Source of the DNA: Blastomussa wellsi
Lineage: Eukaryota > Cnidaria > Anthozoa > Scleractinia > Plerogyridae
Direction: 5' to 3'
DNA: 64,000 nt
Assembly: GCA_947652115.1 (NCBI GenBank)
Contig: OX393562.1
Span: 18,611,241 to 18,675,240, forward strand
The translations under genes and the position numbers were made by a program. Under the pieces are notes generated by a model that worked only from the letters and a program-made list of their open reading frames with translations, had not been told where the DNA came from and did not search any database. Shown here piece by piece: positions 12,808-24,997 of this stretch. The first letter of the stretch is position 1. Every line of letters begins with the position of its first letter.

Positions 12808-15800
12808 TAACCGTGAAGGAGGTTTGGATACCCGATCTTAATTAGCATGGATTTTGACGATTTTATTTCTCTGTTTTCTGCTTAGTTTTCGTTCGATTGA
12901 GAAGATATATCGAACACTCGAGACAGTGTTTCATCACATTTCCAAACACCTCAAAGTTCGTTAAAAATACTCCGCTGCGCGTCGTATTGCCAACTCTCTT
13001 CTCGGTGTTTGATTTATTTCATCAGCCCATCGTCTAGCTATACTGTCTTATTCCGTTCTCTGTTGGATGCTAAGTCTGTCAGCACTGAAAACATGACATA
13101 CGAAAAACAAGACAAAACGAAAAACAGGGTCAAACAACAAGCGGAGCCAGAGGCTGCCAAAGAAAACTGCAGAAATCTTTAGTTTTGGCAGTGCATCATC
13201 TTTAGTGGTTTAGAAGGTTTTTAATGTTTCAACCAATTCATCACTGAAAAAATGCCCTTAATAATTGAGATTACACGACAAGTGCTCTCTTGTTCGATTT
13301 CGTTACGCAGCTAAGCCCATGAATGAAGAAATTGCAAGGACTAAGGTGTACCGAAAATGCGAACCAACTTGAAACTAATATCGACGCATTTCTCGAGTAC
13401 ACGTTCGACTTGTGCGTTATGTACAACTTCGGTTCATTCTATTGGCAGTTCCATCGGTGAAATAACGGCGTCTTGAATGAGCAAACCCTGTATTTGCTAG
13501 AGAATTTGAACCATGACACTACTTAAACGTTTTTGTTTAAAGGAATGGATCGAGGAACCGTTTTCTTTACTTCATACGTGTTTAGCCGTCTGCATTGTGA
13601 CAGACTGGATTGATCTAATTATTTAAAGACAATATTTCTCGTACTTGCTTACTCCTTAATAACTTTACCAACCTTTAATAGCTCCTGAATTCCTATTTGA
13701 AGCTGACGATGTTGATGCATAGCTCGTCGACGTGCGGTCTCCTAAAGACAAGAAATGATAGCTATGATCTGAGTGCCCGTGCTCTTTGTATTCCCTCGCC
13801 ACAAAATTTAAAACAATTTTAAAATAACTTATTTAAAAGTGCAAAAATCCATGCACGAAAATGGTGCTAATCTGTAATCGAGCTTATATGATAAAGCGAG
13901 GCTGACAGGATAGGTCCTGCATCACACTTCGACTTTCATTTTATTTTTGATTTTATCGCTCTTCCTAGTAAAAAGTCACCACATTTACGGTATTCAAGGT
14001 ACCAGAGGCATCACAGCAGTGAATGGATAGACATTTTAACACCTTAAACTGGAGTATGCGAAAGCGCCAGAAGACATAACATTAACGAAAAAAAATCCTT
14101 CATTACGAACAAGTGAAAGGTTACATCCTGGGCGGATGTCCTTATCTCAACAACTACTGTATATTTGGTACATACCATAAACGAGTCCTGTTCGGTAGTG
14201 TTGTGAATCAAGTACTGAATCATTCACTTCAGAACAGGCAAAATACTAATGGCATTTTCAGTTTGCATTTTCGTGTCATCTTTCTTACCGACGCGGAAGC
14301 CTTCATGGATGTAGGTTATGGATACATGTAATTGAGAGTGCTTACAGGAGAACAAAGGAACTATTGAAAAGAGACTGGAAATTGATAAATACCGTGTCTG
14401 CGCATTTGAGTCGATAAAAAGACCTTTCTTGTATCCTGTCAAATGAATATATGAGCGGGTTTTTTAACATCTGTATAGCGCCTAATAACTGGTTTCTATT
14501 TTTCCTGCCTTTGCAAAAAGTCCAAAATTGGCCAATTTGGCCACTTTCAGAAAACTTGCTATTTTCGGGTCCCCGAGACAACCCTTCCCCTCGAGTTGCC
14601 CTGGGCGAGCTAACTTCTCAGACTTCTCACTAAAAGCTACTAAAATGTTGAAAATTTCCACCAACCGTTTCTATGATCCTACCCGAGTTGTCTCGGGGCG
14701 AGAAAACTCGGGCGGCAGGAAGGGTAACCCTAGCAGACGGGGCAACTTTTTCTTGTATAAACAATTTGGCTCACCTACCCGGGACAACCAGAAGATGGCT
14801 CCTGGGACAACTCATGGCGTGCCGATTGTCACGTACTGTCCGGATTTCAGGTTTTTAAGCACAAATTGTTCACTAACAAAATAGAATTTAACTCAGCAAG
14901 GCCTCCAGTGATCGAAAGAACGAAAGAAATTCAAAGGAAGAAGGATAACTGGGGATTTGAATATTAAACTCCTTTATGAATAATCAAACAGGGTCAACTT
15001 TTATTCAGCCGATAGAGACAATGTTTTTTCATATAAACGCTCGATAAAGTTGTCTCGGGGAGGCAATAAATGAGGCCTAATTCATAACGTCATCAGATCA
15101 GTTATAAGATGTGCACAGAATGACAATTTCTCAACTCATTAAATGAAATCTGTTTTTCTACATGGTTTTGATAAACGCTTCTAAATGACCGGCAGCCGGT
15201 CAAGGTTTTGAGATTACTAAATGGCCGGCAGTCCGATATTTAAATATGATAATTTCGTGCATATTAAGTGATTCCCAGATTAACTTTATTTCACAGTAAA
15301 TCTCTAACTGAATAGAACGTTTACAGTAGTTTCTGATTTGAAATGATTAAAACCCATACTAGTATTCTTTTCTTTCGAAGAAAACAGGAATTACTTGATT
15401 TGAATTGTCTTTGAAAAACACCAAATAAATGGTAGTTCACCTTCGAGATATTAATTTTTGGGTATTTCTGGAAATTTTAAATTGCAAACAAGTGTCTCAA
15501 ATCTGAAACAATACTAGATTTATCACTGCTAATGCGACATCTTGACGCTTTCGAACACTGATTAAAAGGTTGATGCTGTGCTTGGTGAAAGAAAAAGGTT
15601 TTTAATAACCTTTAATGTTTGATAAAACTAGGCAAGTTCCCCAATCACAATGGCAATTCGTTAGCAGTAGTAACGTGTACTGCTTAAATTGCTCCACGCC
15701 CAGTGCAAAGTATAGTCCTTCTTGAGTGAATTGCAGAGAAATGGATTCGAAATTTGAACTTTGCAAAAGGTCAGAACATTGGTCAACATCTCTTTGAGTG

Positions 15801-17291
15801 TTACTTATTGCCACTTTACTTCTGAACAACCATGTAATCCTTATAAGGAATGAAATCTACTATGATTCGCGAAACGACGTTTCTGTCATCGTGAATACAC
15901 TGACAGTACTTTGCGGTTAAATATTGGTAAACCCTCGGCAACTGGGTCGCGTGTCATTAATAGGAGTAAGGAGTTATCATGTCCGCGGCACGTGTGGATT
16001 ACTAAGCGATCGCTTGATTTGCATGTCGTTGAACCAAAACTGGACACGAGAATCATCGTCTTCTCAAAATGACCATCCTCTTCTTGAAACCCAAAGAGAC
16101 TATTGAAACGGGGAGATTCTAGAACTGAGTCGTTATAGCTTAAGTAACGGGCAGACCTTACAGAAATATTGTCGTTGATAGTGTTGATCTAACCATCATT
16201 GTTTTGGTCGAAGACAGGCCTTAAGGTGTAACAGATAATGTTGACAGTGTTTGCAAAACTATCCTGCTCGAAGTATCCTTTACGGAAATTGGAGGGCAAA
16301 GGACTCGGGCAAATTAAAGTGATTGTAGTGTCGTTATGAATGCAAGTGTTTCACGATTCTTTACGACTCTTTATGTCCAGTTCTTGGTAAAGATTTGTTA
16401 GGTATGGAATTATAACAAGTGGCATTGAACAATGAAACGGGCTGCGTTCTAACACACGGAGTTGTCAGGTTTTGTTGGTAATAATTTCACGCCCCTCGAC
16501 ATGCATATGTACCCCCGCTGATTTTGATCTAGCATTCACCCCTTACGTAATTAACATGGTTCTAGATCATTCGTTCATCTCCCAAAAGTAAGGCTGTTGG
16601 TAAGCGCCACAGAACGCAATCCGAAAGGCAGTAAGTTAACCTCTTTATTGCAGGCAAATATTCGATGGTATTTATATTTCTATTCCAACAATGGGTCTTT
16701 TTGGACCTTGAACATAAACTATTTGGAAGATCTCTCTTTGATGAAAATAAAGACATGTTTTTGGTCCTAAATGATAAAAATATTTTGACTCTAAAAGAAC
16801 AGCATGGCCCCATCAGGTAAACAATGTACAGACCATGCGATGGATGGTAAACTACAGGTGTGAGCACCTTTGGTACCGTTGGATAGTGTCCCTACGCCAC
16901 CCAATCTATTGTAACAAATACACTTTATATGAATGCCATAAACCAAGTTAACACACCCGAAGTTCTATTCGTTTAGCACTTTTTTTTCGTTTACTATACA
17001 TTTAAATTAAAGGGAGGTTTTTCACCCATTGGCAGTTGAATCGCCCGCACCTCCCTGGCGCAATAAGGACGGAGATTAAGGACATCCGCATCATACTGTG
17101 AACCATCGCCTGAGGGAGGGTGTCTAAATATTATTACTTGTTTGATACTGTGATGCAGTTAGCGAGAGAGAGTAAACACAAAGCAAGAAATCTAAGTTAT
17201 TTATTCTTGCCATACCTGCCACATCCGTTGTGATTTGCATCGCGAATGCACATGCAGCGAACACGACTCTCCAAACAGCCCTCTGCCTCAT
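8410..17291 (-). CDS. Two-Ig, kinase-less FGFR-like membrane protein (FGFRL1 paralog), six exons
   Basis: Joining minus-strand exons 17291-17216, 13741-13673, 12650-12363, 11383-11042, 8791-8723 and 8597-8410 gives an open frame of 343 residues with every junction in phase 1. Order: signal peptide (1 to about 22), Ser/Thr-rich linker, Ig2-type domain (cysteines in IRLKCR and GEYTCVVS, with FQWLKNG and YGSINHTYTL as in FGF receptors), Ig3-type domain (SMTCIVH, WIKW, GLYTCYVSNHLGS), 23-residue linker, membrane helix (about 304-327) and a tail of about 16 residues. There is no kinase domain and no Ig1 exon in the 3.5 kb between signal peptide and linker. By homology it should bind FGF and/or heparan sulfate at the cell surface without signalling, as a decoy or adhesion partner. 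It lies just downstream of FGFRL1 gene 1 on the same strand, which suggests tandem duplication. Weakest points: the linker donor at 13672 (GTTGGT) and the unknown 5' UTR. Confidence 0.8.
8723..8791 (-). CDS. Exon 5 of two-Ig gene: juxtamembrane linker
   Basis: 69 bases, phase 1-1, acceptor AAATTCTCTTTCAG and donor AGAG|GTAAGC. It encodes TTPNPEKNYLAKHQNTASPP, a polar unstructured stalk between Ig3 and the membrane helix. It contains no ATG and was found from its strong splice sites. Confidence 0.75.
9197..9363. mobile_element. Short palindromic MITE-like element
   Basis: The inverted ends CACCTTATTCCAAAATGG and CCATTTTGGAATAAGGTG enclose about 130 bases that are themselves partly inverted (GGCCCTTGTTACCTCGTT against AACGAGGCAACAAGGGCTAA). 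It shares the style of the 40355-40511 element and is non-coding. Confidence 0.75.
9803..9982. mobile_element. Short palindromic MITE-like element (GGCCATTTCCGAG family)
   Basis: The left end GGTCATTTCCGGGTCTCGTT and the right end TCGGAAATGGCC are inverted, with a second inverted block AAAACTATCCATATG / TTCAAATGAATTGTTTCGCAC. A larger member of the same family is at 25948-26384. Confidence 0.65.
10195..10347. mobile_element. Short palindromic MITE-like element with about 60-bp near-perfect arms
   Basis: ATAGGCCACTTTCGCTATAT with the following AAAATTCAGCTTG and AGCGAGGCCTAGAGG is repeated in inverted form up to CGAAAGTGGCCTAT at 10347, separated by about 40 bases. The arms differ at very few positions, so the copy is recent or maintained by gene conversion. 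Confidence 0.85.
11042..11383 (-). CDS. Exon 4 of two-Ig gene: FGFR-type Ig3 domain
   Basis: 342 bases, phase 1-1, acceptor TTTTCTCACAG and donor TTGA|GTGAGA. It begins RTKPILKCGYPKNTSVQLG, like the RPILQAGLP start of FGFR Ig3, and carries the Ig cysteines in SMTCIVH and LYTCYVSN, with WIKW between. Vertebrate FGFRs encode Ig3 in two exons; here it is one. Confidence 0.88.
11490..11686 (+). mobile_element. tRNA-derived SINE (family A)
   Basis: A tRNA-like head has a box A (TTGGCGCAGTGGTGAGAGCG) and a box B (GGTTCGATCCC at about 11542-11552). An unrelated body follows with CGTCATATGTGGG and TTCTCCGGGTCCTCCGG, ending in TTTGATTTGATTTAA. It lies in the intron between the Ig2 and Ig3 exons, antisense to the gene. 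It is not a functional tRNA, as the anticodon arm and acceptor stem do not fold. Other copies are at 29415-29552 and 57118-57300. Confidence 0.85.
12363..12650 (-). CDS. Exon 3 of two-Ig gene: FGFR-type Ig2 domain
   Basis: 288 bases, phase 1-1, between a CATGTACAG acceptor and a GTAG|GTAAGA donor. The sequence begins SPRFVDSVRMQK and contains LKCRANG, FQWLKNG and GEYTCVVSNAYGSINHTY. These match the FGFR/FGFRL Ig2 pattern, including the basic region just before the first cysteine that binds heparan sulfate in FGF receptors. Confidence 0.9.
13673..13741 (-). CDS. Exon 2 of two-Ig gene: Ser/Thr-rich linker
   Basis: 69 bases between a TTCTTGTCTTTAG acceptor and an AAAG|GTTGGT donor. It encodes DRTSTSYASTSSASNRNS plus a few residues in phase 1-1. 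It corresponds in position to the 63-base linker exon of FGFRL1 gene 1. The donor is imperfect and skipping this exon would keep the frame, so use may be optional. Confidence 0.5.
14565..15077. mobile_element. Second copy of the 3416-3945 inverted-repeat element, opposite orientation
   Basis: It starts CGGGTCCCCGAGACAACCC and ends GTTGTCTCGGGGAGGC followed by AATAAATGAGGCC. Shared internal blocks, inverted relative to the first copy, include TCGATAAAGTTGTCTC, TTCAGCCGATAGAGACA, AAACAGGGTCAACTTTTATT and CAAGGCCTCCAGTGATCGAA. It lies in the first intron of the two-Ig gene. Confidence 0.8.
15078..17215 (-). other. Rest of intron 1 of the two-Ig gene
   Basis: No Ig1-like exon is visible: no D-x-G-x-Y-x-C signature on the minus strand between splice sites. 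A short direct pair at about 15180-15232 (AATGACCGGCAGCC... / AAATGGCCGGCAGTCC) is the only internal structure noticed. Confidence 0.4.
17216..17291 (-). CDS. Exon 1 of two-Ig gene: start codon and signal peptide
   Basis: ATG at 17291-17289 has A at -3. It encodes a basic MRQR start and a hydrophobic core (VVFAACAFAM), then reaches a GCAG|GTATGG donor leaving one base (phase 1). It was chosen because it is the only minus-strand exon upstream that gives a signal peptide with a compatible phase. Confidence 0.65.
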
Positions 17292-17818
17292 GTTGTACAT
17301 CTCACCTTGATGGCAACTTGGCTGCCTTATCTTTACCCCAGCTCTGTAACGTGTTTATGTTTTAAGAGTTTTCTGCAGCTTTTTTGTATTAGAGTTGGCG
17401 CGCTACAGCCAGAAGTGCGACCAGATATCGTGCGGCCTGGCGCCAGATGGCGGAACCTTAATGTTTTATCAGGAAGGAAGTTATCTGTGTTACAAGCTCA
17501 TTCCTCGACACTGGGATGGTTAAGATCTCTCAACTTCCTAATGTTTGACAAGGCTTTCCTATTTTAGAACGCTGAAGAGCTCGCATGCAAGCACACTGTT
17601 GTGGAAAGCGAGAGATGTCCAGCACGGCTGCGTTCGTGCTCGAATGTACGTAATCTTGAACAACCTGCAGGTTAAATAACATTGGTCATTTTTAGAAACA
17701 GGGGATTCAAGGGGTAAACTGCAGAGATGAACAAAATAATATTTAGTTTCCAGCTGTCTGTTTACCGTCTTGGATAATTTCAAAAGTCTGTTATCTTGTA
17801 CAGAATGAGTTAATTCTT

Positions 17819-18647
17819 ATGTGGGTTTTGTCATTAACTGTTTGCTTACTGAGAATATTGGCCTCGAGTCTTGCACCTGAGTTTGTTAAAAAACGCCGAA
17901 ACTGGTTTGTAATAGATCGCTTACTTGGAGGCTTGCTGGGACTGAGTATTATTGCCCTTAGCTTAGTTTTCAAACGTATTGTTCCCTGCTACCCATCTAA
18001 TCGTTTCAGGTAAACGGTTTGTAACAGGATCTGCAGATATCACAGCGTTCAGTTCCGATACGCAATCAGTGCCAACTAGATTTCAGCTTGTCGTGTCCGC
18101 GATCGATAAAGGGAACACTGCTATCAGATCAGCTTAGCTATCGACTGGAAGGGATTACTTTGTGCTGACGAAAGCGGGCGGGTGCTTTCAAGTGGACGTG
18201 CTATAAAATAGATTTTATTGTCGAAAAAAGGAAACGTCAGAAATAGTTGAATTCCTGTACAATGACACGCAGATGGAACAAAACTTGAACTATCCTCCTA
18301 GCTGCTCATTCAACCCATATTATGTTTATACAACGTCAAAATATCCGCATGTCCGACCACCAAGCCTTCACAAACTACAAAAAACATTGTGACGACAAAA
18401 AATAATTAAAAATCGCTACAAAATCTTCGTAAGGATGCCAGTCTTTCAACGTTTTACTGACACTGGACCAGTTATTGAAACGCTTATTGACTAATGATTA
18501 TTTTTATCTTCTAGAGTGATGCTGTGTATGACAGCATCTACGCTACGATCTGAAGGGGTCCTCGTACCTTCAAGCTCAGTTCAGTCTTCAACGGACGTTA
18601 CGAATGATCGGCTGTGGACATTCAGATAACCAAATGCCACTCCGTCA
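17819..18647 (+). CDS. Possible small two-exon membrane protein
   Basis: An ATG at 17819 opens a frame starting MWVLSLTVCLLRILASSLA and continuing through a second hydrophobic stretch (LLGGLLGLSIIALSLVF) to TTTCAG|GTAAAC at 18007. A TTTATCTTCTAG acceptor before 18516 continues it in the same frame for 43 more residues to TAA at 18647, giving about 107 residues. The family is not recognised. Both splice sites and frames fit, but a chance hydrophobic ORF in intergenic DNA is quite possible. The longer frame on the opposite strand looks worse. Confidence 0.2.
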
Positions 18648-21600
18648 TCTTTGCATTGTTTATTTGGGGTTCAGTTTGTTTTTTATATGTTTCAGGTAAA
18701 AGAGATAAACAAATTTGCGGATTGACATCCTGACATAAAGTATATTTTTAGCTTTTCGTAAATCTATAACGGCTGGCGAACACTAAGAATTAAAAATGGA
18801 ATCAGTCATGACTGCGTGTATAAAGTTCATCGTTGGTTAATAGAAACATAAGCTTGATTTATGGATGTCTTAATACAAAACAATTCTTTCAGGAAAGATT
18901 TTATAGTCCTCGCCTTCCTAATATTTAACATATGATGTATTTTTTATCTAAAACTTGCACACAGTTTTTCGAGCAGCAGATTCGATGTTACAAATTTTGC
19001 GACAGCAGTCAAAAGCAGCGCTACCCTTCTAAGCCATCGTGTAGTTGTTAAAAGAAAAAACTGCTGCATTATGTGGGCGGAGTTGTGAGTTGTCGTGTCA
19101 ACTCGATGGCAAAGTGTTTTTAGTGACGTTTGCTTCAATTTCAATCAAACAATTTCCCCATACAGCAGGATATTTTTTCAACATGCTCTTCAGGATTTCA
19201 TCGACACCGATCGTCCACGACGATATTGATCACGTAGCGAATAAGGATGTCAACATTTGAAACGCGTCCAAACAAACTAAAGAATTACTTGCTGAACTTA
19301 GCTAATAAAATATCGCGTTACTGTTTGTTCTCTCATTCTCTCATCATCAACTTCGGCAACCATTTTCTTCTATTTGGAGCCCAGTATAATGTTTCAGGAA
19401 GTATGAAGCAAGCAAATTGAATGTAAACGCAATTAAATTCAGTAATGGATTAAAACGGTTTGTGCTTTTCATCAACCTGTTGGATTTCCTGCTCTACCAA
19501 CAATGTGAATTACAAGGTATACAGTTGTTAAGCTTATTAGAGAAGAACAGTATTGAGTAAGCGGCTTTTTAGTTAGTCTTACGCGACGTTATTCCCAACG
19601 TCAACAAAATCTAAGCTCCATAACGGTTAATCTTATAATTGATGAAGGGCATCCGAGATGGACAATGCCTTCACTTGCATAAAACGGTAATTCGTCTCTT
19701 CGGTTACAATATGAAAAACGGCTGTTTAATTAAAAGCGGTAAACGTTTGTAGTTGTTCAGTTGGAAAAGACTCAAGAACTTTGGTTAACCAATCACGAGT
19801 TCATATCCAAGTAACTCAGCTGGAAGTAAACTTGGACGAAACTTAAAATGAAGATGACAGAAAAAACGATGCAAGCTGGCGCATTTATAAAACCGCAAAT
19901 TGACGATATCACTACGGGGGTTTCAAAGATACTGAAAAACATCCGTTCTTTGTTAAACTAATAAGGGGAATATTCCTTTTTCCTATCGCCGGAAGAAATC
20001 CGATTCCAAAGGCGTATATACATTCGGCCTTTACTTATCCCGTTTGCATTCTCTATAATTTGCTAATGAGATCCACCAGGGTCCGCAAGCCGCAAGCTTT
20101 GTCCGGTAGCCCTTGTAATTCAGACGCATAAGCGTACGGGCAATTTTTTTGCCACGGGGAAGGGGAGGGGGCGGGGGACGGTGATCCATTTACCAAGTTG
20201 CTTTGCCCAAAAAGTCTGAGTTGCCCCCAATTTTTTTTTGTGTCGGTAGGAGGCTGCCATACGCCTATGTTTATACGTCGTTCTCGGGCGACCAGAGGCG
20301 GACGTCTGAAATTCATGCTATTTGTCAGCGCAAGCTGATTGTTATCAAATTCCACGGACTGGTTTTTTAAGAACGTTTCTGTATGGACGATTTTTATATT
20401 AACTTTCTGGTACTGCGAGCTACTTGTGCGCGTGCTCAAGATCAATGTCGTTTCACGCTTTCCCATAACCTTCCCTTCTCCTCTTCTTCGCCAGGAAAGA
20501 CCCAAGTCTCTGACATTGGGATTGCCACTTTTAAAAATAAAGACGCTCCCTCCAGCATAGGTCCCACAAACCTCAATTCTACTGTTTAATATTCAGGCTG
20601 CGATCTACTTTCGGCTATTAAAATAAGAGAGAAATGGTCTATTTTAACCCCAGTAACTGATGTATCAAACCTGCAGAATATAGATAAACTGATTTATTGA
20701 TGGGTTATTTCGTATGATATTTTTAGCTGCGGTCCCGAAAGAAAAAAAAAAACAACCGCGATTGCGTTCCCGGAGCTATCGATCAATAGACTCCCCCTAG
20801 CAGCCATTCAGATTGTGAATTCCAGCCCTCAAACCATACAACAGAGAAACTGAAATCGTGTTAAAAAGTGTGGAATATTTAGGAATGTTTGATAGCTCTG
20901 TAAGAACATGCAACATTTCATTTTTTCATTCTAGTATTCTTATTTTTCAGTCTGTTAGCCTGTTATTTTTCAGTCTGTTAGTTCCGGAAGCTTGATGTAA
21001 TTTATTACATCCTGACGACGGTCATACACTGTTCTTTGAAAAGACAATCTCTTACGTTACTTTATTCTTGTCGCCTGTTGGCTTGACAAATATATCTTGA
21101 GATATTGTAAGCGGAAGGATTGCTGTTGTTTTTTTTTAACAGATTTCCGATTTACTCTCGTGATTCAAAACGGGGGTTAACCCTTTCACGGACATCCATT
21201 AAGTTTCATTAATCATTTCACGGTCAAATGATACAAACCAGCACCTAGCTAGTTTTGCCATATCCTTTATGTGTTATGGTCGTTCTTTAAACCGTAAAAA
21301 GTCTCAGTTTCAAAATTTTTCCATTTCATGTCACTATTCCGAAGTGCCAAAGCTCTTTTTATCAAAAAGACGAACAAGATCGTTTATCACGCCAAGTCCT
21401 GCTCGTTTCAGATTGCTTTAGGTCAATAACCTAGATTTTAGAGAAAAGAAGCACGTTTTGAAGGAAATTGCCTTTCCCATGAAACTGCTCGAGGACCAAA
21501 CAACGGCGCCTGAAAGTAAGAGAGAGTTTTCAAGAGCTTTCCTTCGGAATGGTAACATCAACTGGAGTTTCACCCACACACGAATATCTTTAAACAACAT

Positions 21601-23909
21601 TGACTCAAGCGGCAGACCACAGATTTCCTTGGCTTTACATCATCAAACGACAAAATAAACCACTTGACTAAGATTTTGGAACACTCAGAGAAACTTGCAT
21701 ATCGCACGTGCCTTCGCTTTGCCTGTTACGGCGGTCTCCAACTCTAGCCTTAATGTCTCTTGCCTGTCCTTGCAACACTGATTGTGATACCGTAATATAT
21801 GGCGGCTTCCTCGCACAACACTGAGCTGCTCGTGCAGATCAGTTCAGCTCAGTTGCCGCTTAAATTTGATACCAATAAAGAATTAATCGCCAACGTTCAG
21901 TCTATGCATATCTCCGTTCAAACGATACCCTGGCAACAGCAGTTAAAAACATTTCTACCCCTGCAAAGTACATTTGTGAAAGCATGGAACTTACCGGCGA
22001 TCTGCGCGACCTGTTGACGTGAAACCTGTCACTGTGTCGCACCAAAGGCAGCTTTTTCGCTTTTTATGCCAGATATATACTGAGCTGTTGGCCAGATAGA
22101 ACATACAGCTCAGCTTAAAAGATTTGTCAACAGATATAACATAAGGTAAATAAGTAAGTTTCCACAAATATTTAGCTAGATAGCGGAAACGTAGGACTGG
22201 AAGATTACAGACAATCACGTACGTACGCATGCAAGAAACGCTGGCGATTCCGGCATCTGAAGATCTCTTAAGCGAGTCTGTTTGTATAGCGAATAGAGAA
22301 AACAATGCACCTGAAAGCTTTTCAAACAAAGTTCACTTCATTTTAATAAATTACTGATCGCTTATTGTTTTGCGTGATCCATGTGCTTGTAGCGGTAATT
22401 ATCACCCCAGTGGTGGTAGCTAAGCAGGATATGGATACGTTTTAAGATTTCCGTAAATCATCAGCAACTCACTGTTAAATTTGTAAATTGTTTGTAATGG
22501 GGATTAGGTCTGTTTCTAGTCTTATGTACAAGAAAGGTCTTTACTTCGACTATTTTTCACTAGCAGCACGAATCAGTGAAAACTTCGTGGTTGAAACTTG
22601 AAGTTGGCCGTATTTGCGTAAAACAAGGTTTTTCTTGACGTGCAGAACCGAACATTTTTACCATCGTTGTCATGCTTGTCACCCTGAAATCGAAGAGAAT
22701 TTGCGTTGAGATGTCCTCTCGAGAAAACAAATGCTTCACATTCGCTCGCATTGGCAGTGTTCATGCCTTGGTGCATGTCTTGGACTTGTGTGGTCGTTTA
22801 TTCCTTGCTGTGTGGTTCTTTTTACAAAATCCAAACGGAAGGAGAATCTTCACAAAGCCAGCAGGCAATATTCTCTTTTTGCAGGGTCGATTGACCCTTC
22901 AGGTCTCAAATTTGATCAGCCTGTCATTTCTCCCTACAGTACCTTCTCATGAACGTCCTGTGCAAGTCATTAAAATCAAGGAAATGATCAAAATGCATGA
23001 AATATTGCCTGGGTTGTTTCTAAACGAATCCTCGTTATAAGTATTTTAAGAAATGTTTTTTGTTAACTGAGGAAAATGTGTACGCTCGGCTTATGAGGTT
23101 AATTACGAACAAAATGTCTTAAACAATTTAATTGTCTTAAGAAAACTAACAAAAGAAGGCTTACGCTTAGCTAAACGACATTAGTTAAGGCTGTCTTATG
23201 TTCTCATCGGCCCATCACATTGGGCTCCTGACGGTCTCCACTTCGTTGTTTTTATTTCTGATAGACTGGAATAATCCCTGCCAAACATTCAAGTGCTACT
23301 TGGCCTTGCGCTTGGTATGACAGGATTTCGAAATTTGCAAACTTACGTTAAGTGAGGCACACAATTCTGTCTCAAGCACAATGATATTGCGTAAGTCCCG
23401 TACATTCGTTTCCTAATTACTTCCGACATTCAATTGAAAACCGTTCTATCCTTTATGTTGTTTTCTCGATATATTTTCACTATTTCGCAACCCGAGAGAA
23501 TGATGATTCGTGAGGAATTACATGCAAATAATATATAATTTGTTACCATCGCGGAGTAAATTCCATTTTCAGCAATTGCAGGATAAGCACATTTTACTTT
23601 TCCTCCGCTATAAATTAATGAAACTTAGTTCTGATATTTTTGTAATAGCTGCCAAGAACAATTACTTGTGTTGCACCATTGGAGGTACTATGTTTCTGGT
23701 CTGCGGCCAGCCATCTATTTCAAATTCGTGATTTAACACACACGAAAGTATATACCTCTTTTCTCAAAAAATAATAAACGGATCAAATCAAATAAGATGT
23801 CTTTTGAAAGACTTTTCGAGACGCAGTATAGCTGGTATATTTGCTCCCTCGTTGTTTATTGCCCCGAAAACCCCAGAGCTTGAATCTGATTGGCTCTCCG
23901 ACTGTTTTC
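18648..23909. other. Intergenic between the two FGFRL genes, no gene seen
   Basis: Short ORFs occur on both strands, but none has recognisable motifs, good splice sites in consistent phase, or repeat similarity. A G-rich patch (20154-20180) and a direct repeat of TTATTTTTCAGTCTGTTAG at about 20940-20980 are the only structures noticed. Confidence 0.35.
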
Positions 23910-24044
23910 TATATTCGCCGATAGGAAACGATCGGGCGCGCGTTGCTCTTTGAAGGCAAGATTTTTCTTGATTTTTCGCTTAAAAATACAAAATGGTAGC
24001 GTTTGGGATGCAATCCTTTCTAGAGTTTCGCCCTCGTTTTCTAT

Positions 24045-24080
<36 letters not shown>

Positions 24081-24087
24081 TCGCTCA

Positions 24088-24103
<16 letters not shown>
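23910..24103. repeat. Element end with a strong hairpin, terminating GCTCGTAGTCTAA
   Basis: Bases about 24024-24098 form a palindrome: CCCTCGTTTTCTATGAGCGA, then TAGTCAACTCGG, a short CTGCGCC loop and the inverted arm ending AGAAAACTCGGGC. The last 13 bases (GCTCGTAGTCTAA) are identical to the terminus of the 3385-4050 element, so this is probably another member of that outer family. Its left end is not found. Confidence 0.6.
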
Positions 24104-24120
<17 letters not shown>

Positions 24121-24997
24121 CATAAATCTGCTGGGTACAACAAACGTTGTTGTTGCAAGGTAACAATAAAGGAGTCGGGAGAGCGAACCATAATACTTTT
24201 CGACGATTTTTTGATTACGTAGCTGCCTGCATGTTTACAAAGACTTGATGCGATTCAAATCAGTTTGTGACGTCAAATCAAGAATAGACCCACGCCCCTT
24301 CTGACTCGGTCGTGGAGCAAATGATGCACAGTTTTTCTTAACTTTTGAATGCTATAAATAGCCAGAATTTGGTGAAAAGGAGAAGCGAAAGGGACAATGC
24401 GTTTCGAAAAGGTACAAGGGTGTATTTTAGTGAGAAAATATTTTGGGGTTAGGTGCACTTTAATTGACAGGTAACTAATGTAGTTCTTTTAAAATTGGTG
24501 TGATGTGATCATACTTGTTGTCCATGCATCAGAACTAGTATAGCTGCAGCGTTCTGTGCACCTTTAGGGTTACTCTGGTGGTACAGTACCATGTTTAGTA
24601 TCCCAGTGCCAGGGTTAACAATCAGCTAGGGGTATCTCTTACTCACGAGACAATGTCCAAAAATTTGAATTTTATTCATTGTTTTAAAAAGTAATGTATT
24701 TCATCTTTAAATGAAACTAATGACGATCTGTTCTGTATACAGTCCTTTAAGCTGAAATCGTCCGTTTAGTCGATCACATTTGACAGTAGTATAGTGTCTG
24801 CGGTTGAAGATGGGTAGAAATGAAACATAACCTTTAACTATTTACAAGTCGATGAAAAGTAGCCGGTAAAAACAGGTGATCTTTTGTACTCCATACTGTT
24901 TTGCCCGCGAACATGATGTCGAGATGCCCTCTGAAAAACTGATGTCGTAGGGCTACCCAGAACTGGGTACTGCTTCTGATTCTCATATTTATTTCAG

